This document shows, piece after piece, positions 26,551-32,651 of a stretch of DNA of 53,960 nucleotides. The notes under the pieces were generated by a model. The model had not been told where the DNA came from and made no database searches. It worked only from the letters and a program-made list of their open reading frames with translations. Source of the DNA: Ruminococcus sp. AM36-2AA (GTDB lineage: Bacteria; Bacillota; Clostridia; Lachnospirales; Lachnospiraceae); assembly GCF_003461955.1 (NCBI RefSeq), contig NZ_QTYB01000016.1, positions 22,149 to 76,108 on the forward strand, given 5' to 3'. The translations under genes and the position numbers were made by a program. Numbering within the stretch: position 1 is the first letter of the stretch; each line of letters starts with the position of its first letter.

Positions 26551-27404
26551 CAACATTTACAGAAAAACCAACAGCTATCACACCAAACAGAGAGCTTCAG
26601 TCTGATGAATATTTTAACGAAACAAATCACCTGATCTACTGTTCCAAATGCAATACGCCAAGACAGTGCAGGCATGAATTACAGGGAAAGGTTCTTATTC
26701 CTTCCATCCGCTGTAAGTGCCAGCAGGAGATCTTTGAACAGGAGGAAGCCCAGAGAAAACTTCATGAAAAGCAAATGGAAATAGAGCATCTCAAAACCAG
26801 CGGCTTACAGGACAAATCACTTTATGACTACACCTTTGCCAAAGATAACGGCAGCAATCCGGAAATGAAACTTGCACACAATTATGTAAGTAACTGGGAA
26901 GAGATGAAAGCAAACGCTTCCGGACTTCTCATCTGGGGCGATGTCGGTACTGGAAAATCTTTCTTTGCAGGCTGCATTGCCAATGCCCTTCTGGAAAAAG
27001 GCGTCCCGGTACTGATGACCAACTTTTCCCGGATTCTGAATACCCTTACCGGAATGCATTTTGAAGACAGGAATCAGTTCATCCACAGCTTAAACCGCTA
27101 CAGCCTTCTGATCATTGATGACCTCGGAATTGAACGGAACTCTGACTTTGCACTGGAACAGGTATTCAATGTGATTGACAGCCGTTACCGCAGTAAAAAG
27201 CCCCTGATCATAACAACCAATCTCACTTTATCAGAGCTGAATAACGCCGCTGATATCGCACACAAGCGAATTTATGACCGGATTCTGGAGAGATGTGTTC
27301 CCATCCGTATCAATAACCGGAATATCCGTCAGGACAATGCAACAGCTAATTTAAAAAAAACGAAAAAAATTCTGTTAGATAATCACACTTCAAACCAGAG
27401 TTGA
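26547..27404 (+). CDS. DnaC/DnaI-like helicase loader ATPase
   Basis: This 285-residue protein has a cysteine-rich N-terminal module ('YCSKCNTPRQC ... IRCKCQQE'), probably zinc-binding. An AAA+ core follows with Walker A GDVGTGKSFFAG, Walker B 'LLIIDDLGIERNSDF', sensor 'PLIITTNLTLSEL' and arginine-finger-like 'KRIYDRILERCVPI'. It should load the host replicative helicase onto the element's origin. It is translationally coupled (ATGA overlap) to the initiator. IstB-type transposition ATPases look similar, but the neighbouring initiator and absence of an IstA transposase favour replication. Confidence 0.87.
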   Translation: MTTFTEKPTAITPNRELQSDEYFNETNHLIYCSKCNTPRQCRHELQGKVLIPSIRCKCQQEIFEQEEAQRKLHEKQMEIEHLKTSGLQDKSLYDYTFAKDNGSNPEMKLAHNYVSNWEEMKANASGLLIWGDVGTGKSFFAGCIANALLEKGVPVLMTNFSRILNTLTGMHFEDRNQFIHSLNRYSLLIIDDLGIERNSDFALEQVFNVIDSRYRSKKPLIITTNLTLSELNNAADIAHKRIYDRILERCVPIRINNRNIRQDNATANLKKTKKILLDNHTSNQS

Positions 27405-27436
27405 AACAAAGCAGCATCGCACAATAACTATTTTTC

Positions 27437-27494
27437 ACTGACAGTAGTACTACTTTCTTTTCTTATTTATCACCAGAGACATGCCACTGTCAGT
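27437..27494. repeat. inverted repeats in the gap after the helicase loader (candidate origin region)
   Basis: ACTGACAGT (27437-27445) and ACTGTCAGT (27486-27494) form a 9-bp inverted repeat enclosing an AT-rich stretch. AGTAGTACTACT (27443-27454) is a palindrome overlapping the first arm. A small GCCCG-GATA-CGGGC hairpin follows at 27540-27553. Position between rep/dnaC and mob suits an origin or a terminator; no iterons were recognised. Confidence 0.35.
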
Positions 27495-27573
27495 TATCTA
27501 AAACTATAGTACTAAACCACAAGATTTTAAAACTAAATCGCCCGGATACGGGCATAAAAAGGAGGTGCCAGAT

Positions 27574-27795
27574 ATGGCAAATAAAAGAATTATGACACCA
27601 GAAGAAAAAGTGCTTTTACAGGCAAAACACAGACTGGAAGAAATCGAAGCAAGAAACCGTAAAAAGGAACGTAATGCCAGAACACGCAGATTGATTCAAG
27701 AAGGAGCGATTCTGGAAAGCATTGCTCCACATATTAAAGAAATGGATTTAGATACCCTAAAGCGGGAGCTGATGCTCCGGCTAAGAGGAATGTAA
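27574..27795 (+). CDS. DUF3847-like small mobilization accessory protein
   Basis: This 73-residue, highly charged helical protein ('TPEEKVLLQAKHRLEEIEARNRKKERNARTRRLIQEGAILES') resembles DUF3847 proteins that sit just before MobA/MobL relaxases in Firmicutes elements. It may act like MobC at oriT, which lies 22 nt downstream. ATG 27574 follows AAAAGGAGG; an in-frame GTG nine bases earlier overlaps that site. The start region (GGAGGTGCCAGATATGGCAA) is repeated at the relaxase gene, which suggests shared translational control or a past duplication. Confidence 0.65.
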   Translation: MANKRIMTPEEKVLLQAKHRLEEIEARNRKKERNARTRRLIQEGAILESIAPHIKEMDLDTLKRELMLRLRGM

Positions 27796-27817
27796 ATACA
27801 CAAGTTCTACTCCCGAA

Positions 27818-27856
27818 GGGCGCACTTACTCACCACCCGATAAATCGGGCGGTGGT
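27818..27856 (-). other. origin of transfer (oriT), MOBQ/RSF1010 type
   Basis: Read on the minus strand, a 10-bp inverted repeat (arms at 27832-27841 and 27844-27856, the second with a small insertion) is followed by GTAAGTGCGCCC (27829-27818). That matches the nick-region core of RSF1010-type oriTs (TAAGTGCGCCCT). The relaxase gene begins 75 nt away. Nicking is expected within or just after GCGCCC on the minus strand. Confidence 0.85.
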
Positions 27857-27930
27857 ATCCCCTACGGGGCTCGTGCGCTCTGCCGAGGGCTATCCGCTGT
27901 TGCAGGCAACATCGAAAGGAGGTGCCAGAT

Positions 27931-29640
27931 ATGGCAATTTATCATATGCAAGCCAAGGTCGTCAGCCGTGGTTCCGGGCGGTCTGCTGTCGCTGCATCTG
28001 CTTATATGAGCTGTAGCCGCATATACAATGATTACGATGGCATCCAGCATGACTACACCCGAAAACATGGACTGATCTATCAGGAAGTAATGCTTCCCCC
28101 TATGGCTCCGCCTAAATGGAAAAACCGGGAGCAACTCTGGAATGCTGTAGAAGCTGCTGAAAAAACAAAAGACAGCCGACTGGCAAGAGAATTTGTTGTC
28201 GCACTCCCTATTGAGTTGGATAAAGACAGCAATATTTCTCTTCTTCAGAATTTTATTCAAAAGAATTTTGTAGATATGGGAATGTGTGCCGATTTCGCCA
28301 TTCACGATACAGATGGTCACAATCCCCATGCACACATTCTACTTACTGTCCGTCCATTAAACGAAAACGGAACATGGCAGTATAAAACCGAAAAAGAATA
28401 TCTATGCATCAAAGATGGAGAGGAAAAGGGATTTACTGCTTCTGAATTTAAGGATGCTCAGAAAGAGGGCTGGGAAAAACAGTATCGTTATAAAGCTGGG
28501 AAAAAGAAAGTATATCTGACTCCCTCGGCAGCACAGGAGAAAGGTTATGAACGTATCGACAAACATCCAAAAAGCACCCGGTATGGCAGACAAAACCCGA
28601 TTTCCGAACAATGGAACAGTGAGGAACAGCTCTGCCTCTGGAGAGCAAACTGGGCAGATGCCGTAAATAAAATGCTTGCCCTTAATCAGATAAATGCCGC
28701 CATTGATCACCGCAGTTTTGCAGCTCAGGGAATCACTGAACAGCCAACCATCCACGAAGGCTACATTGCCCAGAATATGGAAAAGAAAGGCATGATAGCA
28801 GACCGGTGTGAAATCAACCGTCGGGTTCGTGCGGATAACAGAATACTACGGGAATTAAAAACACAGATAAAAAAATTGGTTCAAGCTGTCGAAAAATCTA
28901 TTCCGGTAATTGCAGAAACATTAGAAGCAATCCGCAATCATATGATTTTTACACAATATCATTTACTTCATAATGAAATGCAAAAAGAAGTGATCCATGA
29001 CTGGATGCAGCATTTTCGTCCTATCCTAAATAAATATGATACCATTAAGAAAAAGCTCAAAGCGAAAGTTACTGAAAAGAAAGAACTAAATGTGCAAAAA
29101 AGTAAAACCAGTATTCTAAATCCTTTCCAGCATATAAAGTTAAACCAGCAGCTTACAACCGTAACAGAAGAAATCGAGGAACTGAAATCTGCCAAAGAAC
29201 AGCTGCTGTTTCAGGCTGAATGCTCCACAGAGAAAGATATGGCGAGCCTTTCCAGAAAATACGACCAGATGGATAAGAATCTGGATATTCTCGATTCTCA
29301 GGATATGGCTCTCAAAGAGCAGCTTGAAAAAGATGCTGTCGCTTTCCAAGAGGAAAAACTCCGGCCTAAACCAGAGCAATATACAGAATTACTGGATGCC
29401 AGAATCCAGATACGACCTACTTTCCGAGAGAAACTGATTGAGCAGCTCAAAGGTACTTTTGGTGAATATTATGACTATCACTATCGTGATATCGCAACCC
29501 ATGAAGTGGATGATCTCAATATGGAAGATCCCTATAGCTTCTCTCATCGTACCTGGGAACTTGAATATCAGAGGAAACAGGAATTGCAAAAAAAACATCC
29601 TGTTCAATCCAGGCAAAAATCGCACAACACAGAACTATAA
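27931..29640 (+). CDS. MobA/MobL-family relaxase (MOBQ)
   Basis: This 569-residue protein has a relaxase domain in its first 200 residues: 'IYHMQAKVVSRGSGRSAVAASAYM' (motif I region), the catalytic Tyr candidate in 'SCSRIYNDYDG', and the metal-binding three-histidine motif 'HDTDGHNPHAHILLTVRPL'. The remainder is a long coiled coil of the kind seen in clostridial MobL proteins. ATG 27931 follows AAAGGAGG. It nicks the adjacent MOBQ oriT and pilots the strand. No coupling protein or conjugation pore is encoded, so transfer depends on a helper. A hairpin terminator follows 107 nt downstream. Confidence 0.9.
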   Translation: MAIYHMQAKVVSRGSGRSAVAASAYMSCSRIYNDYDGIQHDYTRKHGLIYQEVMLPPMAPPKWKNREQLWNAVEAAEKTKDSRLAREFVVALPIELDKDSNISLLQNFIQKNFVDMGMCADFAIHDTDGHNPHAHILLTVRPLNENGTWQYKTEKEYLCIKDGEEKGFTASEFKDAQKEGWEKQYRYKAGKKKVYLTPSAAQEKGYERIDKHPKSTRYGRQNPISEQWNSEEQLCLWRANWADAVNKMLALNQINAAIDHRSFAAQGITEQPTIHEGYIAQNMEKKGMIADRCEINRRVRADNRILRELKTQIKKLVQAVEKSIPVIAETLEAIRNHMIFTQYHLLHNEMQKEVIHDWMQHFRPILNKYDTIKKKLKAKVTEKKELNVQKSKTSILNPFQHIKLNQQLTTVTEEIEELKSAKEQLLFQAECSTEKDMASLSRKYDQMDKNLDILDSQDMALKEQLEKDAVAFQEEKLRPKPEQYTELLDARIQIRPTFREKLIEQLKGTFGEYYDYHYRDIATHEVDDLNMEDPYSFSHRTWELEYQRKQELQKKHPVQSRQKSHNTEL

Positions 29641-29747
29641 TGTTTAAACTACTAATATAAAAAATATCCCGTTTTCTCAAAACAGTTATATTGCTTCATC
29701 CCAATAATTCACAAACTGCTAACCACCGAGCAAAAGTGAGGCACAAA

Positions 29748-29795
29748 GTGCGTAAGCATAATTTGATTTCTTTCCGCTTACGCACTCTCTTTTTA
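29748..29795 (+). terminator. terminator downstream of the relaxase gene
   Basis: GTGCGTAAGC (29748-29757) pairs perfectly with GCTTACGCAC (29776-29785), and a T-rich tail (TCTCTTTTTAT) follows. Confidence 0.75.
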
Positions 29796-29857
29796 TCTTG
29801 AGCAAAAAATTCCTACTTTGTAAAGCCAACAAATGGGGTTTGGGGGGCTCCCAAAGT

Positions 29858-29877
29858 GCGTTTGGATATCCAAACGC
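29858..29877. repeat. 20-bp perfect palindrome in the 411-nt gap after mobL
   Basis: GCGTTTGGATATCCAAACGC is a perfect 20-bp palindrome. It follows a G-run segment (GGGGTTTGGGGGGCTCCC, 29835-29852). The gap 29641-30051 holds no gene. The site could be a single-strand origin, a recombinase site or an operator. Confidence 0.45.
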
Positions 29878-30051
29878 TATGCTTGCAAAACCAGTTCCAC
29901 TAATTTCCCTCGATACTCCCTTCTTCTAAAATCAATGATAATTATAACATTGCCAATTTTGTAAAGTAATAATCAACTTAAAATATAGACGACAAACAAT
30001 AAAACCATGATACTGTTACAAAAAGCAGTAGCATGGTTTCTTTATATTTCA

Positions 30052-30717
30052 TTATAGATTTTCTCTATCTATCATATTTTCTATTGTTTCTGAGAAACAA
30101 CACTCTTTCAAATCAATACTTTTGTCCATCTTCACAAGATTTGTATATTTCTCATCTGTATAGTGTTTTGATATTACAGCAAATACTTTATATGTAGGCT
30201 GTGCTGTTACATCTCTGATGTCCTTTTTCAGCAATGTGTTCGGTACATTTAATTTCGTATTTTTATCTTTTACGAAGCCAATACAACCACATATATTCCC
30301 GGCAGCTTTTTCTGTATATAATTTCGGTCCTCGATCTGTAAATTCTCCTATCATTGTTACGTTTTTCTTAATAAGCATCATACGTTCCAATATATCCAAT
30401 TTTTGCCCCGTAGAGCCATCTTTTGCAAAAACAAAATCATTTTCTGTTAATCGCTTATCCAGGCATTTCTGGTAAAAATGAATTGCAGAAGCTGTCTCTT
30501 TTTTATTCAATCGAACTCCTGTCAAATGTAAAAAATTGTATCTATGGAAAACAACTTCATATCCCTGTACAGATGACAAAATCTTATTACTTTCCTGTAA
30601 TTGCTTATTCACCTCTTTCGGTAAGCCATATAGGAACAAAACCTTCTGATCCTCAAGATGTTCTTTATATAGTTGTGCCGCTTTTGTCATAATCTGAATT
30701 GCACGTCTTTTGTCCAT
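30052..30717 (-). CDS. PBECR4-type nuclease-domain protein
   Basis: This 221-residue protein carries 'YNFLHLTGVRLNKKETASAIHFYQKCLDKRLTENDF ... TGQKLDILERM ... MIGEF', which fits the PBECR4 group (phage-Barnase-EndoU-ColicinE5/D-RelE-like nucleases). The conserved HLTG stretch and the 'FY-x-K-x-L' helix are visible. A C-terminal 'PTYKVFAVISKHYTDEKYTNLV' strand-helix part completes the fold. Such domains are found as cargo on phages and mobile elements and are predicted RNases. No antitoxin gene is adjacent. It may be a defence or competition effector. Activity is not shown. Confidence 0.65.
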   Translation of the reverse strand: MDKRRAIQIMTKAAQLYKEHLEDQKVLFLYGLPKEVNKQLQESNKILSSVQGYEVVFHRYNFLHLTGVRLNKKETASAIHFYQKCLDKRLTENDFVFAKDGSTGQKLDILERMMLIKKNVTMIGEFTDRGPKLYTEKAAGNICGCIGFVKDKNTKLNVPNTLLKKDIRDVTAQPTYKVFAVISKHYTDEKYTNLVKMDKSIDLKECCFSETIENMIDRENL

Positions 30718-30744
30718 AACTTAATCCTTATCCCATAAAATTTA

Positions 30745-30787
30745 GAGAAGGGAATGTTCACGCCGCAGCACTAAACATTCCCTTCTC
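30745..30787. terminator. 14-bp perfect inverted repeat upstream of the PBECR4 gene
   Basis: GAGAAGGGAATGTT (30745-30758) pairs with AACATTCCCTTCTC (30774-30787) around a 15-nt loop. No long T run follows. It lies 28 bp upstream of the minus-strand gene, so it could be a leader hairpin or a terminator for transcripts entering from the right. Confidence 0.5.
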
Positions 30788-30795
30788 ATGGTTGA

Positions 30796-30895
30796 TTTTT
30801 CCGTTGTCTGCCAACCTCCAGCACCTTCGTCTGGAAAATATCAGGTTTTTCCGTTGCCTGCCAACCTCCGACACCTTCGTTCGGAAAACGTATCA
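30796..30895. repeat. tandem direct repeat, two copies of about 48 bp
   Basis: Two copies (from 30796 and 30846) read TTTTTCCGTTG-y-CTGCCAACCTCC followed by CACCTTCGT and GGAAAA, with a few substitutions. Each copy contains a short internal hairpin (CTCCaGcACCTTCGTCTGGA in the first). They lie in the 309-nt gap between the PBECR4 and TnpV-like genes, where no coding sequence was recognised. Confidence 0.5.
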
Positions 30896-31026
30896 GATTT
30901 TAGGTGTCAACCCACCGCTGATGCACAGCTTTTCTAATTACATTTTACACGAACTATGTGGAAAATGCAATTACAATTTTATCTTATGATGCCCTGCTAC
31001 ATTTTATACACTATTTATCTTACATT

Positions 31027-31407
31027 TCATTCTTGATAAATTATCTCTTTATCCACAATCTCCCTCGCACATACTTGTATATTGTTCATTCTTCCTATCC
31101 ATTCCAAGACATTTTCCACCTTTAGCTGTTCTGTAATGCCTTGTGCCTGTTTCATCTGTTCTACAAGTCTTTCAAAGCGTTCCTGTGCCTGTTCTTCTAT
31201 ATCAGCCAAATAACCATTCAGCCTGCCGCTTGTAAGCATATTCAGATATAGCAATCTGCGGTATTCCTTCAAATACCGCAAATGTCTTTGTCCCCATACA
31301 CCGACAACCCTTTGTTCTTCTTCCTTCGGTAAGGTAAGAGCAGGGATAAGATAATCCCCATGTCTGATATAAGTACCGCCCATCTCTTCAAAAATTGTTT
31401 TCTTCAT
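31027..31407 (-). CDS. TnpV-like transposon protein
   Basis: This 126-residue protein has the TnpV pattern: 'FEEMGGTYIRHGDYLIPALTLPKEEE', then 'GVWGQRHLRYLKEYRRLLYLNMLTSGRLNGYLADIEEQAQERFERLV' and 'GITEQLKVENVLEWIGRMNNI'. TnpV was described from Tn4451-type elements and is common on clostridial mobile DNA. It is not needed for excision in those elements and has no known function. It marks the right part of the element and supports relationship to TnpX-type transposons. Confidence 0.82.
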   Translation of the reverse strand: MKKTIFEEMGGTYIRHGDYLIPALTLPKEEEQRVVGVWGQRHLRYLKEYRRLLYLNMLTSGRLNGYLADIEEQAQERFERLVEQMKQAQGITEQLKVENVLEWIGRMNNIQVCAREIVDKEIIYQE

Positions 31408-31563
31408 TGTCTGTTCTACCTTTCTTATCGTTCTCTATTCATAGATTTTCTTTACGACCGTTCCAATTTTACAGTAACAATAATTCTTCAATTTTCAGTT
31501 CACATTGCCCCTCCCGAAGAAGTATGATAGAATAATTCTATTAAATTGAATCGGAGGTGCCAC

Positions 31564-31734
31564 ATGGCTATCAGTTCCAACAATATTCAGGTCTATACTA
31601 CTTTGTCCAAAGAACTGGTTGCTGAGATTGATAAGGATGCAAAAGCGAACTATCGTACACGTTCCCAGCAGATTAACATGATCCTGACCGAGTATTATAA
31701 GACTCAAACAACAACCAAACATGAATCCGAGTAA
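31564..31734 (+). CDS. small ribbon-helix-helix (Arc-like) protein
   Basis: This 56-residue protein begins at ATG 31564 behind TCGGAGGTGCC. 'NIQVYTTLSKELVAEIDKDAKANYRTRSQQINMILTEYY' is a ribbon-helix-helix fold: one beta strand, then two helices around the conserved 'RTRSQQINMIL'. It is the last gene of the element and ends 48 nt before the att half-site. It may repress element genes or help recombination directionality; small DNA-binding proteins near att sites often act as excision factors. Target unknown. Confidence 0.7.
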   Translation: MAISSNNIQVYTTLSKELVAEIDKDAKANYRTRSQQINMILTEYYKTQTTTKHESE

Positions 31735-31781
31735 AACACTGAATTGCCTGAAAACACAGGAAATATCAGTGTTTTCTTATG

Positions 31782-31808
31782 TTTTCCCTTAATTATAAGG
31801 TTCATGTG
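31782..31808. mobile_element. right attachment junction of the integrated element
   Basis: The element half-site (TTTTCCC...ATAAGGTTCA, ending 31804) is followed by the core TG (31805-31806) and chromosomal TGAACCATAATT. GGTTCA-TG-TGAACC is a local dyad. Its inward-read arm matches the left-end arm at 18 of 23 positions. Confidence 0.8.
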
Positions 31809-32625
31809 AACCATAATTATTCCCAAAGCTGATGTTTATGACCATCGGTTTTCTCATCTTCACTGCCTGCCGTATCAGGTAATCAATACCCTCCATCAGC
31901 TCCGTTGTCCGCGGAAATGAATTTTCCCGTGGATTTCCCATTTTTACCACCAGAAGATCACTTCTATACGCAACGCCTCGATTCACTCCATCCGATGCTC
32001 TCCCGTTTCCTGCTGCTATTCCAAGAACTGCTGTTCCATGTCCGCTGAAATCTCCAGACGGAACAAGGCGCCTGCCTTCGGTTTCCCCGAGTGCAAGCGC
32101 CTCATCAATTTCTTCCTTCGTATATTCAGTTCCTGATACATAGTTTTCCGGTGGATTTCCAGCTACACTCTGATCCCACAGTCGCAGGATCCGGGTACTG
32201 CCATCCTCGTTTCTGAAATCCGGATGGAAATAGTCCACTCCGGAATCCACAATGCCCACCAAAATCCCTTCGCCGGTTAAGCCATCGACTCCATTCTGCA
32301 CCGGCAAAATGCAGCTTGCTTCCCGCTCTTCAAAGGTCTCAAAGTAGAGTCTCTTGGGCTTTTCTATAAACTCGATCTGCTCTCTGCCTGAGTATGCAGC
32401 AATTTCCGATTCCGGCAATGTCACTACTGCATAGCTGCCAAGCAGCGGGACCACCTGAATCCTCTCACCACCAAGTCCGCTTTCCGGGCCACTGTACTTC
32501 ACGATCACATCCCACAGCCTGGTGGTGGGATCATACCCCACATTCAGATTTTCCGATTTCTCCCGCTCATGTGGCAGGGCATTCATGGCAAGATTAAGAA
32601 GATTCTCTAATTTCTGGTCTGGCAT
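31807..32625 (-). pseudogene. N-terminal half of S8 subtilase interrupted by the mobile element
   Basis: This half begins 'MPDQKLENLLNLAMNALPHERE' and contains the first two catalytic residues of a clostridial subtilase: Asp in 'VGIVDSGVDYFHPDF' and His in 'GDFSGHGTAVLGIAAGN'. It ends at 'INISFGNNYGSH', after which the frame enters the element ('EPYN', stop). The expected continuation 'RGDSLLENYIDTVAAMG' is found at 7632-7585. The intact protein would be about 575 residues, similar to clostridial CspA/B/C-like or housekeeping S8 proteases. Neither half alone has a complete triad. The truncated N-terminal product could still be translated. Confidence 0.9.
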
Positions 32626-32651
32626 AAGGCTTTCATTTCCATTGATACATT

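Larger units (their letters stand above)
7633..31806. mobile_element. 24.2-kb integrated mobilizable element with serine recombinases, rep/par, mob and RiPP cargo
   Basis: The boundaries come from the split subtilase and from the matching half-sites at both ends. Contents in order: two serine recombinases, TnpW-like, XRE/NB-ARC/TPR protein, ten-gene RiPP operon, ParM/ParR, Rep, DnaC-like, DUF3847-type, oriT, MobA/MobL, PBECR4 nuclease, TnpV-like and a ribbon-helix-helix protein. No type IV secretion genes are visible, so transfer would need a helper element. TnpV/TnpW and TnpX-like enzymes place it near the Tn4451/Tn5397 recombination group. The rep/par genes suggest that it can be maintained as a circle after excision. 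Confidence 0.85.

Noticed and set aside
27556..27937. Identical start regions (GGAGGTGCCAGATATGGCAA) at 27561 and 27918
   Set aside because: Too short to be a useful recombination site; best explained as a conserved translation start in a mobilization operon. It is noted in the gene entries.
30796..30895. Possible CRISPR-like repeat unit
   Set aside because: There are only two adjacent copies with no unique spacers and no cas genes.
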